Of a DNA stretch of 64,000 bases, positions 7,542 through 19,195 are shown piece by piece (position 1 is the first letter of the stretch; every line of letters begins with the position of its first letter). The stretch comes from Rahnella bruchi (GTDB lineage Bacteria; Pseudomonadota; Gammaproteobacteria; Enterobacterales; Enterobacteriaceae). The notes under the pieces are model-generated. The model was not told where the DNA came from. It saw only the letters and a program-made list of their open reading frames with translations, and ran no database searches. The stretch lies in the NCBI RefSeq assembly GCF_003614975.1, contig NZ_QZWI01000017.1:39048-103047 (forward strand), written 5' to 3'. The translations under genes and the position numbers were made by a program.

Positions 7542-8438
7542 TCAGCGGTGGAGGGTGTTGCGCCATAATTCGGGGAGCATGCTGATTAGGCTGCCAGTTA
7601 CTGGCTGTTTTGTCTGACCGGGTTGCCAGATGGCCACCATGGTAATAGTCAGTCCCTGATTACCCACTTCCGTCTCTATGGCCTGCACATCATTCCAGGT
7701 GGATGCCTGATAATGCGTGGGTAAAAATCCCCAGCCCAGGCCATTCTCCAGCAAACTACGCAGCGTTGAGCGTTCGTTAACATACAAAGTATGACCGGAA
7801 ATCTGTAACCGGCGGGCAATCTGTTCATCGTGCTTGTGATGCATGACCAGCTGAGGTTTCAGGGAAAGATTAAGCAATGTCAGCGGACGCTGCTGATGCT
7901 GAAACAACCCGCCGGAGGCGTAAAAATCCAGTTCGATATTTCCCAGCGCGCACCATTCCATATCCATGCCCAGCGCACGATTGTTCGCCTGACAAACCGC
8001 AATCTGCGCCGTTCCGGCGTTCAGGGCAGCTTCGGCCTCTTCTCTCGACGCGCTCCAGGCGCTGAAGCGGATCCCCTCTTTTGCCATCATCACAATCACC
8101 GCGTCTATAAACGCCTGCGAGACGAAAGGATCGTAGACCATAACCAGTTCCTGCTGCTCAGTCTCTGGCAGCGACTGCGCGTAAAACTCAAATGCCTGAG
8201 CCTGACGCATCAGCAAATGCGCCTGCCGGTGAAGTTGCTGGCCCTGCTCCGTGAGCACCAGCGTACGCCCCTGACGGATAAACAACGTGTAGCCCAGCGC
8301 GTCTTCGAGATAATCAATTAAGTCACGCAGCGTGGTGCGATCTTTACCCAGGGATACTGCGGCTCTGGACAAATTCCCCAGTTCAGCGACACAGGCAAAG
8401 GCCTCAATCTGCGAGAAGGAATAACGTAACGCGGACAT
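7542..8438 (-). CDS. LysR-family transcriptional regulator
   Basis: 298 residues. The N-terminal winged helix-turn-helix covers about residues 5-65 (SQIEAFACVAELGNLSRAAV, then TLRDLIDYLEDALGYTLFIR), followed by LTEQGQQL and a periplasmic-binding-protein-like effector domain. Start ATG is preceded by AAAGGAG at 5 nt. It is transcribed divergently from the serine hydrolase gene at 8555 with a 116-bp shared intergenic region, the classical layout for a LysR protein that autoregulates and controls its divergent neighbour. It is not next to the beta-lactamase, so an AmpR-like role is not suggested by location. Effector unknown. Confidence 0.9.
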   Translation of the reverse strand: MSALRYSFSQIEAFACVAELGNLSRAAVSLGKDRTTLRDLIDYLEDALGYTLFIRQGRTLVLTEQGQQLHRQAHLLMRQAQAFEFYAQSLPETEQQELVMVYDPFVSQAFIDAVIVMMAKEGIRFSAWSASREEAEAALNAGTAQIAVCQANNRALGMDMEWCALGNIELDFYASGGLFQHQQRPLTLLNLSLKPQLVMHHKHDEQIARRLQISGHTLYVNERSTLRSLLENGLGWGFLPTHYQASTWNDVQAIETEVGNQGLTITMVAIWQPGQTKQPVTGSLISMLPELWRNTLHR

Positions 8439-8554
8439 TTCAGCTCCTTTCGACTACGTTTATGCGGGGGATTTTCCCCCATAAGATGATTTTTTCAAAC
8501 TGTTTCCCCTCCTTATACTCATGTTTCCCGATACTCTGATGGATAAGCGAAAAA

Positions 8555-9877
8555 ATGAAAACACGGAACAATCCCCTCTTAAAACCCCTGATGCTGGCTG
8601 TAGCGATGAGCGCAGCGGTGTCGTTTATGACGCCTGCATTTGCAGGGCAGACACAGGATTGCGGCGGCGTGATGCTCAGCGCCTGTCCGGTGCCTTTCGA
8701 TAAAACGCTGCCGGATGCTAAAGACATGCTGAACTGGGATCAGGCCGCACGCGTTATTGGTTTTCGGAACGACTACCGCAACTATGCCGGTGATGTGTTC
8801 CGTCACGGCAAGGCCACGCCATTTGCACAGGCAGAAAAGCAACTTCAGAATCCAACGTACAGCGTGAACGGTAAAACCTATACCTTGCAGGATTACCTGA
8901 AGCGCGAAAATGTCACCGGTATGCTGGTGCTGAAAAACGGCAAAATCGCGTACAAATATCTGGGCGAAGGCAACACTGACCACACATTGTGGACATCACG
9001 CTCCGTAGGGAAATCTGTGGTGTCGACGCTGGTGGGGATTGCTGTCAAAGAAGGAAAAATCCGCTCGCTGGATGACGTCATCACCGATTACGAGCCGGAT
9101 CTGAAAGGCACCGCGTGGGAAGGCGTCACGCTGCGCCAGCTTATCCAGCACACGTCCGGCGTGGCGTGGAATGAGGATTACACCAATCCCGGTTCGGATT
9201 TTGCTCATCTGACTCAATGTGAGGCGCAGCCGGGCACCTACGATTGCGTACGTAAAATTATTACCGGATTGAAACGCGCCCATCCGGCGGGTGAATTCTG
9301 GTCATATTCTTCCGGCGGTGCATGGCTGCTGGGCGATGTGCTGGAAAAAGCCACCGGCATGCCGCTGGCAAAGTATCTGGAAAAAACGCTCTGGCAGCCT
9401 TACGGCATGGCGCAGGATGGCGTCTGGCATTCATATCAGCAGGGGAAACATGACGTCGGTGCGCACGGATTTAACGCGACGCTGGAAGACTGGGGCCGAT
9501 TCGGTGAGTTTGTGATGAGTGGCGGCCAGTTGCCGGACGGCAAGAAAATCCTGCCTGAAAACTGGCTGACACAGGCATCAGACTGGAACAAGGCGAAGAA
9601 TTCAGTTTCTGCGGCGCATCCCGACGGGATGTACGGTTATCAGTGGTGGAACAACGCCGTGCCGGTTAATGCCAAAAACGTCACGCCTGCGCCGTCTGAA
9701 TCGTTAAAAGGTTCGATGTGGGCGCTGGGTATTTATGGTCAGGTGATTATGGTGAATCGCGCGGAAAACCTGGTGATAGTTCAGTGGTCAACGTGGCCGC
9801 AGGCAGAACCTGATTTCAGCGCACAGCCACTGGAAGCCTCGCTGATGTACAGCGCTATCGCACAGCAATTGCGATAA
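8555..9877 (+). CDS. exported serine hydrolase, beta-lactamase class C / 6-aminohexanoate-dimer hydrolase-like
   Basis: 440 residues. A signal peptide ends near residue 30 (MTPAFA-G), so the protein is periplasmic or beyond. The active-site S-x-x-K is SVGK at 150-153, and the second motif is YSS at 251-253 in EFWSYSSGGAWLLGDVLE. The layout TLRQLIQHTSGV and GVWHSYQQGKHDVGAHGFNATLEDWGRFG belongs to the penicillin-binding/beta-lactamase-fold carboxylesterases, including nylon-oligomer hydrolase relatives. Known members hydrolyse esters, amides or D-peptides; substrate cannot be assigned. Its divergent LysR neighbour is the likely regulator. A strong stem-loop follows the stop. Confidence 0.85.
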   Translation: MKTRNNPLLKPLMLAVAMSAAVSFMTPAFAGQTQDCGGVMLSACPVPFDKTLPDAKDMLNWDQAARVIGFRNDYRNYAGDVFRHGKATPFAQAEKQLQNPTYSVNGKTYTLQDYLKRENVTGMLVLKNGKIAYKYLGEGNTDHTLWTSRSVGKSVVSTLVGIAVKEGKIRSLDDVITDYEPDLKGTAWEGVTLRQLIQHTSGVAWNEDYTNPGSDFAHLTQCEAQPGTYDCVRKIITGLKRAHPAGEFWSYSSGGAWLLGDVLEKATGMPLAKYLEKTLWQPYGMAQDGVWHSYQQGKHDVGAHGFNATLEDWGRFGEFVMSGGQLPDGKKILPENWLTQASDWNKAKNSVSAAHPDGMYGYQWWNNAVPVNAKNVTPAPSESLKGSMWALGIYGQVIMVNRAENLVIVQWSTWPQAEPDFSAQPLEASLMYSAIAQQLR

Positions 9878-9895
9878 TCAGATCCATAAGAGAGA

Positions 9896-9933
9896 GGGTT
9901 GCTGCGAAATTATTCGCGGCAACCCTTTATTTT
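9896..9933 (+). terminator. Rho-independent terminator of the serine hydrolase gene
   Basis: GGGTTGC-t-GCGAA (9896-9908), loop ATTA, TTCGC-g-GCAACCC (9913-9925) form a long stem with one bulged pair, followed by TTTATTTT. It lies between convergent genes; the T-run supports the plus strand. Confidence 0.85.
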
Positions 9934-9937
9934 CATC

Positions 9938-11050
9938 CTACGCCAGTGGTTTTGCGCTGGCGGCTTCCCATTCTCCCGCACCGCTTTTCTCCGGTGTTTT
10001 GACAATCATATTAGGCAGCGCCATCTCAATACCGTTTTCCATTAACTTTTCGATAATGCGGATATTAATTTCCTGCTGGATATCCATGTATTTATTGTAA
10101 TCGGCGGTATTGACGATATGTACCACTTCGATGTTCAGGCGGTCAGTGCCGAAACCCAGAAGATGCGCTCGGTCGAATTTGGTTTCGCCCACATCGATAA
10201 TAATCTCTTTGACCATCTCACCAATATTACGCAGCTTGTCCGGCGGCGTATTGATGGCGATACCGAAATTAAACACGATGCGGCGGGTCTGCATACGTTT
10301 GTAATTATGCAGCGTCTGCTGAAGCAAAATGGCGTTCCCGCAGACAATCTGCTCACCACTCAGGCTGCGGATTCGCGTGGTCTTCAGGCCGATATGTTCC
10401 ACCGTACCGGCGACGTCATTGAACACCACAAAATCACCAATCTCGAAAGGCTTATCAAAGCCTATCGACAGCGAGGCAAACACATCGCTGAGAATGGTCT
10501 GGATAGCCAGCGCGATAGCTATACCGCCGACACCCAGACTGGCCACCAGCGCGGTAATGTTGACGCCGACGTTAGCCAGAATCGATAACAGCATCACCGA
10601 CCAAACCAACGCGCGGAATATCAGGCCGGTGATCACCAGCGTCACCGGGTTTTTGTTCATGCCCGGCTGTCTCATGATATGTCGCAGCCACGACACCACG
10701 CCCTGATCCAGCCAGAGTGCCATTTGCAGCGCCAGAACCAGGAACCACGCGTGACTGATGGTGTTATAGAGATTGTCCGGCAGATTGACGAAACGCAGAC
10801 TGAACAGGAATGCCGCAAAAAATATCAGCAGATTATTAGTGCGCTCAAGAATATCGCCCAATATGGACCGCATTCTGTTGGTCGCCGGGTGCACTTCTCC
10901 CCAGTTTTTAACGCCTTTGCGCACAAACGACAGTAACCAGCTCAGCAGCCAGTAAGTCACCAGCGTGACCACGACCATTGTCGCGACGCCTATCCAGAAT
11001 GCCGGCGTCATCACCAGCGCGATAAAATTAAAATGTGACAGAAAATTCAT
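9938..11050 (-). CDS. MscS-family small-conductance mechanosensitive channel protein
   Basis: 370 residues. N-terminal hydrophobic segments lie at about 10-35, 65-85, 95-115 and 135-160, then the pore-lining helix with ALVASLGVGGIAIALAIQTILSD pattern (glycine/alanine-rich, about 170-195). The conserved beta domain follows: IGFDKPFEIGDFVVFNDVAGTVEHIGLKTTRIRS. Such proteins sit in the inner membrane and release solutes on osmotic downshock. It resembles the YbdG/YnaI-like extended members more than the short MscS, because of the additional N-terminal helices. Start ATG at 11050 has GGGGAGGG 3 nt upstream; an in-frame GTG seven codons earlier lies before that site. Monocistronic. Confidence 0.88.
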   Translation of the reverse strand: MNFLSHFNFIALVMTPAFWIGVATMVVVTLVTYWLLSWLLSFVRKGVKNWGEVHPATNRMRSILGDILERTNNLLIFFAAFLFSLRFVNLPDNLYNTISHAWFLVLALQMALWLDQGVVSWLRHIMRQPGMNKNPVTLVITGLIFRALVWSVMLLSILANVGVNITALVASLGVGGIAIALAIQTILSDVFASLSIGFDKPFEIGDFVVFNDVAGTVEHIGLKTTRIRSLSGEQIVCGNAILLQQTLHNYKRMQTRRIVFNFGIAINTPPDKLRNIGEMVKEIIIDVGETKFDRAHLLGFGTDRLNIEVVHIVNTADYNKYMDIQQEINIRIIEKLMENGIEMALPNMIVKTPEKSGAGEWEAASAKPLA

Positions 11051-11157
11051 CGTCCCTCCCCTTTTCAGCACAAACTACCAGTATAGGAAACGAGGGTCAG
11101 CCGGGCGAAAGAATAGGAAAGTTCACAAGCCATCAGGCGTGCGGGGTAAAAAAATAC

Positions 11158-11196
11158 ATAAAAAAACCGGCAATACTTTCGTATCACCGGCTTTTT
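11158..11196. terminator. bidirectional terminator between ddc and MscS gene
   Basis: CCGG-ca-ATAC (11167-11176), loop TTTC, GTAT-ca-CCGG (11181-11190). It is flanked by A-runs on one side and CTTTTT on the other, so it has a T-tail on both strands. It lies 26 bp past the ddc stop on the minus strand. Confidence 0.65.
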
Positions 11197-11222
11197 ACTG
11201 CGGACTCGTGCAGAACTAAAAC

Positions 11223-12695
11223 TTACGCGTTCAGCAGTTGCTGCGCGGTTTTCTCCACCAGCGCCAGCAGGATTTTCACATCTTCCAGCGTCACCGTCGG
11301 GTTCAGCAGAGTCAGTTTCAGGCAGGTCACGCCGTTATGCTCGGTCACACCAACATTCGCACGACCGGATTCCAGCAGCGCATCGCCGATTTTCTGGTTC
11401 AGCAACGCGATAGCCGCATCGCTGCTGCCTGCCAGTTGCTCAGGACGATAACGGAACAGAACGCTCGCCAGCTGTGGCTTCATCACCAGTTCCAGCGCAG
11501 CTTCAGAAGTCACATACTGCGCGACTTCCTGTGCCAGCGTTACACCGTGGTCGATGATCGCGGCATATTGTTTCTGCCCTAACGCTTCAAGACCCATCCA
11601 CAGTTTCAGTGCATCGAAACGACGGGTGGTTTGCAGGGATTTGGACACCAGATTCGGCACACCAGCAGCTTCGTCGAACTCAGAGTTCAGATAAGCCGCC
11701 TGATAGCGCATCAGCTCGTAATGGCGCTCTTCTTTGAGCAGGAACGCGCCGCAGCTGATGGTCTGGAAGAACTGTTTGTGGAAGTCCAGTGTGATGGAAT
11801 CCACTAACTCGATGCCGTCCAGATAGTCGCGGTATTTTTCGGACAGCAATAATGCACCGCCCCACGCCGCATCCACATGAACCCAAATCTGATGCTCAGC
11901 GGCCAGTTCAGCAATGGCTCGCAGCGGGTCGATAGCACCGGCGTCGGTGGTACCGGCGGTGGCAACGATCGCCAGAATCTGATCACCATTCGCCTGAGCC
12001 TGTGCGACTTTCTCGCGCAGATCGTTAAGATCCATACGCGCGAACTCGTCGGTTTTCACCAGCGTCACACACTGATAGCCCAGACCGAGCAATGCCATGT
12101 TCTTCTGCACGGAGAAGTGCGCGTTTTCAGAACATAACACTTTAATTTTACGCAGATTACCGATCAGACCATCCTGCTGAATGGAATGCCCCTGACGGGC
12201 AAAGAAGGCATCACGCGCCAGCATCAGGCCCATCAGATTGCTCTGGGTGCCGCCGCTGGTGAATACGCCCGCGTCGCCAGCCTGATAGCCCACCTGAGTA
12301 CGCAGCCATTCGATCAGCTTCATCTCAATGATGGTCGCTGACGGGCTTTGGTCCCAGGAGTCCATGCTCTGGTTAGTGGCGTTGATCAGCACTTCCGCCG
12401 CCTGGCTGACGACCAGACTCGGGCAGTGCAGATGCGCGACACATTGCGGGTGATGAACAGACAGGCTGTCTTTTAAAAAGTATTCAATGGCGCGTTCAAT
12501 CGCGGCCTGGTTACCCAGGCCGTTGGGATTGAAGTCCAGTTTGATACGTTCACGCAGCTCAGCAACGGTTTTGCCCTGATACATCTCAGGTTGTTGCAGC
12601 CACTGCACAACCGCTTCAGTGCTTTGCGCAATGGCTTGCTGATAGGCTTCAGTGCTTTGCGCTGAACCTGCCAGAATCGGGTTTAACTCGGACAT
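11223..12695 (-). CDS. ddc: L-2,4-diaminobutyrate decarboxylase
   Basis: 490 residues, group II PLP-dependent decarboxylase. The pattern HPQCVAHLHCPSLVVSQAAE, FTSGGTQSNLMGLMLARD, VHVDAAWGGALLLSEKY and LDFHKQFFQTISCGAFL (PLP lysine in DFHKQ) is that of diaminobutyrate decarboxylases. It converts L-2,4-diaminobutyrate to 1,3-diaminopropane plus CO2 in the cytoplasm. It starts 18 nt after the dat stop, in the same direction, so dat and ddc form a two-gene operon for 1,3-diaminopropane. This pair is known in Acinetobacter and several enterobacteria. A terminator follows at 11167-11196. Confidence 0.93.
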   Translation of the reverse strand: MSELNPILAGSAQSTEAYQQAIAQSTEAVVQWLQQPEMYQGKTVAELRERIKLDFNPNGLGNQAAIERAIEYFLKDSLSVHHPQCVAHLHCPSLVVSQAAEVLINATNQSMDSWDQSPSATIIEMKLIEWLRTQVGYQAGDAGVFTSGGTQSNLMGLMLARDAFFARQGHSIQQDGLIGNLRKIKVLCSENAHFSVQKNMALLGLGYQCVTLVKTDEFARMDLNDLREKVAQAQANGDQILAIVATAGTTDAGAIDPLRAIAELAAEHQIWVHVDAAWGGALLLSEKYRDYLDGIELVDSITLDFHKQFFQTISCGAFLLKEERHYELMRYQAAYLNSEFDEAAGVPNLVSKSLQTTRRFDALKLWMGLEALGQKQYAAIIDHGVTLAQEVAQYVTSEAALELVMKPQLASVLFRYRPEQLAGSSDAAIALLNQKIGDALLESGRANVGVTEHNGVTCLKLTLLNPTVTLEDVKILLALVEKTAQQLLNA

Positions 12696-12713
12696 CAGAA
12701 TCTCTTACTCCGC

Positions 12714-14099
12714 TCAGACAGGCTTGATGCCAGCCGCTAACAGCGCCTGCTCAAACTTATCGAGGAAAATACCCAGCTCATCGTTGGTGATCAGCAGGGA
12801 AGGCAACAGGCGAAGAACGCAACCATTACGGCCACCGCGTTCAAGGATCAGGCCCGCTTCGAAGCATTTTTTCTGCAAAAGGGCAGAAAGCTCGCCGTCA
12901 GCCGGGTAGCAACCCATGTGATCCTGCGCTTCGTTTGGCTTCACGATTTCGATACCGATCATCAGACCCAGACCGCGCACGTGACCTATTACCGGATAAC
13001 GTTTCTGCATGTCAGCCAGTTTGCCTTTCAGCCACTCGCCCTGTGCAGCCACTTTTTCGGCAATTTTTTCTTCTTTGAGGATTTTCAGCGTGGTCAGGCC
13101 GGTGGCCATCGCCAGCTGGTTGCCGCGGAAAGTCCCGGTGTGGTGACCCGGAGCCCAGGCGTCGAACTGTTTTTTGATACCCAGCACAGCCAGTGGCAGA
13201 CCACCGCCGACAGCTTTAGACATCACGATGATGTCCGGCTCAATGCCCGCGTGTTCGAAGGCGAACTGTTTGCCGGTACGGCAGAAGCCCGCCTGAACTT
13301 CGTCGAGGATCAGCAGAATGCCGTGTTCCTGAGTCACTTTACGGATGCGCTGCAACCATTCGGCCGGAGCCGGGTTCACGCCGCCTTCGCCCTGAACGGC
13401 TTCCAGAATCACAGCCGCAGGTTTGCGAACGCCACTTTCCACGTCGTTGATCAGGTTTTCAAAGTAGTAGGTTAATGCTTTAACGCCAGCGTCACCGCCA
13501 ATGCCCAGCGGGCAACGGTACTGGTGCGGGTATGGCATAAACTGGACTTCGGGCATCATGCCGTTAACCGCTTCTTTCGGAGACAGGTTACCGGTCACTG
13601 CCAGCGTGGCGTGAGTCATACCGTGGTAGCCACCCGAGAAGCTGATGATACCGGTACGGCCAGTGACTTTTTTCGCCAGTTTCATTGCGGCTTCAACCGC
13701 ATCAGCACCCGACGGGCCGGTGAACTGCAGGCAATATTCTTTGCCCTGTTGTGGCAATAAAGAAAGCAGATATTCGGAGAACTGATCTTTCAACGGTGTT
13801 GTCAGATCCAGTGTATGTAACGGCAAGCCGCTGGTAATGACATTTTGGATGCTTTGCAGCACGTCAGGATGATTATGTCCCAGAGCCAGCGTACCCGCGC
13901 CTGCCAGGCAATCAAGATATTGATTATTCTCAACATCAGTGATCCACACGCCGTTGGCTTTCGCTATTGCCAGAGGCAATTTACGAGGATAGCTCCGAAC
14001 ATTCGATTCAAATTCAGCTTGTCTCGCCAAATAGGTTTCATTGTTTCCGTTTAATGAATTCGCACCTAAACTGTCAATACGGACTTTATCCGTCATCAT
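12714..14099 (-). CDS. dat: L-2,4-diaminobutyrate:2-oxoglutarate aminotransferase
   Basis: 461 residues, class III aminotransferase. Diagnostic blocks include [71 protein letters not shown] and [14 protein letters not shown]. The PLP lysine lies in [16 protein letters not shown]. It transfers the amino group from glutamate to aspartate semialdehyde, producing L-2,4-diaminobutyrate, the substrate of the next gene ddc. Tandem ATGs at 14099 and 14096; AGGAG sits slightly better for the second. Promoter must lie in the long AT-rich spacer upstream. Confidence 0.93.
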   Translation of the reverse strand: MMTDKVRIDSLGANSLNGNNETYLARQAEFESNVRSYPRKLPLAIAKANGVWITDVENNQYLDCLAGAGTLALGHNHPDVLQSIQNVITSGLPLHTLDLTTPLKDQFSEYLLSLLPQQGKEYCLQFTGPSGADAVEAAMKLAKKVTGRTGIISFSGGYHGMTHATLAVTGNLSPKEAVNGMMPEVQFMPYPHQYRCPLGIGGDAGVKALTYYFENLINDVESGVRKPAAVILEAVQGEGGVNPAPAEWLQRIRKVTQEHGILLILDEVQAGFCRTGKQFAFEHAGIEPDIIVMSKAVGGGLPLAVLGIKKQFDAWAPGHHTGTFRGNQLAMATGLTTLKILKEEKIAEKVAAQGEWLKGKLADMQKRYPVIGHVRGLGLMIGIEIVKPNEAQDHMGCYPADGELSALLQKKCFEAGLILERGGRNGCVLRLLPSLLITNDELGIFLDKFEQALLAAGIKPV

Positions 14100-15948
<1,849 letters not shown>

Positions 15949-15956
15949 ACGGATAC

Positions 15957-15985
15957 AAAAAAGGGTCCTTTCGGACCCTTTTCTT
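15957..15985. terminator. bidirectional terminator between aldo/keto reductase and beta-lactamase genes
   Basis: AAGGGTCC (15961-15968), loop TTTC, GGACCCTT (15973-15980), with A-run before and TTTTCTTC after. It can end transcription of the reductase on the plus strand and of the beta-lactamase on the minus strand. Confidence 0.85.
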
Positions 15986-16003
15986 CGCCTGACTAAGCGT
16001 CAA

Positions 16004-16891
16004 TCAATAACCCTGCGTCACAATTTTCGCCGCACTGGCGAGCACATCACGACGGGATTTTGCATCCTGCTGAGGCTGGGTGAAATAGGTCACCAGCACC
16101 AGCGGCGCTTTGTTTTCCGGCCAGATCACCGCGATATCATTAGTGGTGCCGTAATCGCCGCTGCCGGTTTTATCACCGACAACCCACGTCGCTGGTAATC
16201 CTGCGCGGATACTCATCGCACCGGTGGTATTCCCCTTCATCCATTCCACCAGTTGCGCGCGCTGCGGTTCAGCCAGCGCAGAGCCCAGCGTGCCGTGTTG
16301 CAGGCTCAGCGCCATCGCACGCGGCGTGCTGGTATCACGGTCATCGCCGGGGATGGCGGTATTCAGCGTCGGTTCGGTGCGATCCAGACGGAAAGTTTTG
16401 TCACCCAGCGTGCGCGCATAATCGGTGACTTTCTGTGGTCCGCCAAGGTGCTCGATGAGCTTGTTCATCGCGGCATTATCGCTGTACTGCAAGGCCGCCG
16501 CCGCCAGTTCGCCCATCGTCATGCCATCATTGAGATGCTTTTCAGTGATCGGGTTGTAATTCACCAGATCCGATTTTTTCAGTTCGACATGCTGAGTGAG
16601 CAGATCCTTCTTCACTTCGCTCTCTTTCAGAATTGCCGACGCTGCCATGAACTTACTGGTGCTGCACATCGCAAATCGTTCATCGGCACGATAAGCGATT
16701 TGCGAGTTGTCCGCCGTATCAATCAGCATCACGCCGAGACGTCCGCCGCTCTCTTTTTCCAGCGCCGTCAGTTGTTGCTGAATGGAAGTCATTTTCGTGG
16801 CAGTTTGCGCCCATGACGCCGCGCTGAATGCAAGCATTGGCACCACAGCCGCCGCCATCAGCACCGTTTTACGCAGGGTATTTTTCATCAT
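16004..16891 (-). CDS. blaRAHN: class A beta-lactamase, RAHN type
   Basis: 295 residues from the ATG at 16891 (AAGGAGAAGG upstream; tandem ATG at 16888). Signal peptide ends near residue 28 (SAASWA), so periplasmic. All class A motifs are present: S-T-S-K at 77-80 (Ambler 70-73) with Cys just before, SDN at 137-139, E in EPTLN at 173 (Ambler 166) and KTGS at 241-244 (Ambler 234-237). Known: the chromosomal RAHN enzymes of Rahnella are 295 residues and hydrolyse penicillins and some cephalosporins; Ser after KTG is shared with CTX-M-like enzymes. The assignment to RAHN is from recall of the family and context, not alignment. No AmpR-like regulator is adjacent. Confidence 0.9.
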   Translation of the reverse strand: MMKNTLRKTVLMAAAVVPMLAFSAASWAQTATKMTSIQQQLTALEKESGGRLGVMLIDTADNSQIAYRADERFAMCSTSKFMAASAILKESEVKKDLLTQHVELKKSDLVNYNPITEKHLNDGMTMGELAAAALQYSDNAAMNKLIEHLGGPQKVTDYARTLGDKTFRLDRTEPTLNTAIPGDDRDTSTPRAMALSLQHGTLGSALAEPQRAQLVEWMKGNTTGAMSIRAGLPATWVVGDKTGSGDYGTTNDIAVIWPENKAPLVLVTYFTQPQQDAKSRRDVLASAAKIVTQGY

Positions 16892-16947
16892 CAAAGCCTT
16901 CTCCTTTTTATTGGCGCAGGGATTATCGCAAAAAATGATGAAAAACA

Positions 16948-16979
16948 TAAAAAAACCCGACAAAAGATGTCGGGTTTTG
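16948..16979 (-). terminator. Rho-independent terminator of the chemoreceptor gene
   Basis: CCCGAC (16956-16961) and GTCGGG (16969-16974) form the stem; on the minus strand a run of seven T follows. It isolates the beta-lactamase gene from read-through from the chemoreceptor, leaving only about 57 bp for the beta-lactamase promoter and leader. Confidence 0.85.
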
Positions 16980-17016
16980 AGAAATGAATCAGACAATGTC
17001 AGCGATCATCAGAGGT

Positions 17017-18684
17017 TCAGAACGTTTCCCATGAGCCTTCGTCAATTTTGCCTGGCAGCGCCATCTGGCGGTTCGGCAATGCCGGAGCCTTAGCCTGTGC
17101 CGCCTGACGAACAGCCGCCGTCGCAGAACCGGCGCTGACTTTAAAGATGCTGATGGCCTGCGACAAACGCTCCGCCTGCTCATTAAGCGAATACGCCGCG
17201 GACGAGGCTTCCTGCACTAACGCGGCGTTCTGCTGCGTCACTTCGTCCATCTGCGTGATGGCCTTATTAATTTCTTCAATGCCGGTACTCTGCTCGTTAC
17301 TGGCGATAGCGATTTCGCCCACAATGTCGGTCACGTTTTTCACGCTGGACACCACTTCCGCCATCGTCGAACCGGCTTTCGCGACCAGCTGCGTGCCGTT
17401 GTCCACTTTTGCCACCGAATCGTCGATCAACACCTTAATCTCTTTCGCCGCACTCGCTGATCGTTGCGCCAGATTACGCACTTCAGAAGCCACCACCGCA
17501 AACCCGCGCCCCTGCTCACCGGCACGCGCGGCTTCTACCGCAGCGTTCAGCGCCAGAATGTTGGTCTGGAACGCGATGCCGTCAATGACGGCAATGATGT
17601 CGACAATTTTGCGGGAAGACGCATTGATACCTTCCATCGTGTTGACCACTTCACCCACCACTTCGCCGCCCTGCACTGCCACGCGGGAGGCCTGCGCCGC
17701 CAGCTGATTGGCCTGACGCGCGTTATCGGCATTCTGCTTAACCGTCGCCGTCATCTGCTCCATCGCTGAAGCCGTTTCTTCCAGAGAACTGGCCTGCTGT
17801 TCAGTACGGGAAGACAAATCCAGATTTCCAGCCGCGATTTCACCCGACGCGCTGTTAATTGCGTTGGTGCCAGCGCGGACTTCGGTCACAATTTTCAGCA
17901 GGTTTTCGTTCATGTTTTTCAACCCCTGCATGAGCTGACCGGTCTCATCGTTTGATGTCACCTGAATTTGCGTGGTCAGATCCCCTGCCGCGACGTTTTC
18001 CGCCACTTTTACGGCAGTATGCAGCGGACGCGTGATGGAGCGTGTGAGGAAATAACCCAGCGCCGCCGCCACCAGAACCGCCAGCGCGGAGAAAATCAGC
18101 GTCAGCTGGATCGCGGTATATCCATCTGCGACGGCTTTCTTTCCTTCAGCCTGCAACTGCTGATCCTGCGAGTTAGCGAACGCTGTCGCCAGATCCAGAA
18201 ACGCATTTTGCGAGGTCGTCAGTTTACGCAACACATATTCCGTCGCGCCGTCCATATCACCGGCGCGGGTCAGCGCAATCAGCTCATCTTTTGCAGCATC
18301 AAACGTATCCCCCGCGTCCTGCAAAGATTTAATCTTTTGCTTGCCTGTTACCGTCGTCTGGATAGCGGCGATTTTATCCATCGCTAAATTAGTGTGTTTA
18401 ACGGTGTCATCCAGCTGTAAATAACGTTTTTTATTTTGCTCAGGATTTTTGGTATCGATGACAATACCGCGAAGATATTTAATCTGATCGTTCACCCCAT
18501 CGCGGACGTCAAACGCCAATCGTACTTTGACATAACGGTCGCTGACTATTTGTTCGATACTGCTGTTAATACTGCTTATTTTTGTCACAGCGGTGACACT
18601 GACGATAACCAGCAGCAGTATTATCAGACTAAATGCCGCACCCAGACGGGCGCCGACACGCATATTGTTAATCGCTCTAAACAT
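17017..18684 (-). CDS. methyl-accepting chemotaxis protein
   Basis: 555 residues from the ATG at 18684 (AAGGGAGAAAG upstream). Order: TM1 at about 12-32, a periplasmic four-helix-bundle sensor domain to about 190, TM2 at about 193-213, HAMP to about 266, then the methylated signalling helices. The hairpin tip contains [20 protein letters not shown] and [16 protein letters not shown], the binding region for CheA and CheW. The C-terminus ends SWETF, a match to the xWxxF tether that docks CheR and CheB, so this is a high-abundance Tsr/Tar-type receptor able to assist adaptation. Ligand unknown. Monocistronic, with a terminator before the beta-lactamase. Confidence 0.95.
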   Translation of the reverse strand: MFRAINNMRVGARLGAAFSLIILLLVIVSVTAVTKISSINSSIEQIVSDRYVKVRLAFDVRDGVNDQIKYLRGIVIDTKNPEQNKKRYLQLDDTVKHTNLAMDKIAAIQTTVTGKQKIKSLQDAGDTFDAAKDELIALTRAGDMDGATEYVLRKLTTSQNAFLDLATAFANSQDQQLQAEGKKAVADGYTAIQLTLIFSALAVLVAAALGYFLTRSITRPLHTAVKVAENVAAGDLTTQIQVTSNDETGQLMQGLKNMNENLLKIVTEVRAGTNAINSASGEIAAGNLDLSSRTEQQASSLEETASAMEQMTATVKQNADNARQANQLAAQASRVAVQGGEVVGEVVNTMEGINASSRKIVDIIAVIDGIAFQTNILALNAAVEAARAGEQGRGFAVVASEVRNLAQRSASAAKEIKVLIDDSVAKVDNGTQLVAKAGSTMAEVVSSVKNVTDIVGEIAIASNEQSTGIEEINKAITQMDEVTQQNAALVQEASSAAYSLNEQAERLSQAISIFKVSAGSATAAVRQAAQAKAPALPNRQMALPGKIDEGSWETF

Positions 18685-18951
18685 TCTTTCTCCCTTATTT
18701 CCTGGCCAATAAATAAATACAACATGGAACAATTCCAAATATTGATAATTGCATAGCGGAATTACTTTCTTATTTCGGGTGAAGAAACACCACCCTCTTA
18801 AAATAAAGTGAAATTATTTATCTCAAATTAAATACTGAAATGAGCAAAAAGCATCACAGGATATTTATTGTTCAGAGGGTATATCGGTAAAAATAAGGAG
18901 ATCTTTAGTAACGGGAGTATTTGGAAAGTGTAAAGAGGAATGACTGTTTTG

Positions 18952-18981
18952 CTCCCTCCCCGCCTCACCCTTCACAGGGAG
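18952..18981. repeat. GC-rich intergenic palindrome, copy 1 (degenerate)
   Basis: CTCCCT ... AGGGAG, with CCCC and TTCAC in the loop. It resembles copies at 21469-21490 and 28290-28307: pyrimidine-rich left arm, short loop with TG(C/A)(G/A)A or GTGAA, purine-rich right arm. Confidence 0.4.
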
Positions 18982-19035
18982 AAGAACGGCAGTAAATCCG
19001 GATGGCTGTAATATTTATTTACATCGATAAACCCA

Positions 19036-19057
19036 ATGCGTATTATTCTCATTCGCT
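19036..19057. promoter_or_regulatory. Fur-box-like operator upstream of fhuE
   Basis: Read on the minus strand, the segment contains AATGAGAATAATA, close to half sites of the Fur consensus (GATAATGATAATCATTATC). It lies 140-160 bp upstream of a TonB-dependent siderophore receptor, where Fur repression under iron sufficiency is expected. No footprint can be inferred beyond this match. Confidence 0.5.
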
Positions 19058-19195
19058 TTATTAACTGTGGCTATTTCGTCCTTTCCAGCCCTTGTTCCGG
19101 GGGATACTGGCGGGATTTGCTCATGCTGATAAAGCCGTATTCATACAAAAATGCAGTGGCTTAAAAATAATAAAACAACCGTGCGGAGAGTATTT

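Larger units (their letters stand above)
18685..19195. other. 511-bp spacer between chemoreceptor and fhuE
   Basis: No gene seen. It holds the divergent promoters, a decayed copy of the GC-rich palindrome (arms CTCCCT 18952-18957 and AGGGAG 18976-18981) and a Fur-box-like site at 19036-19057. Confidence 0.5.
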
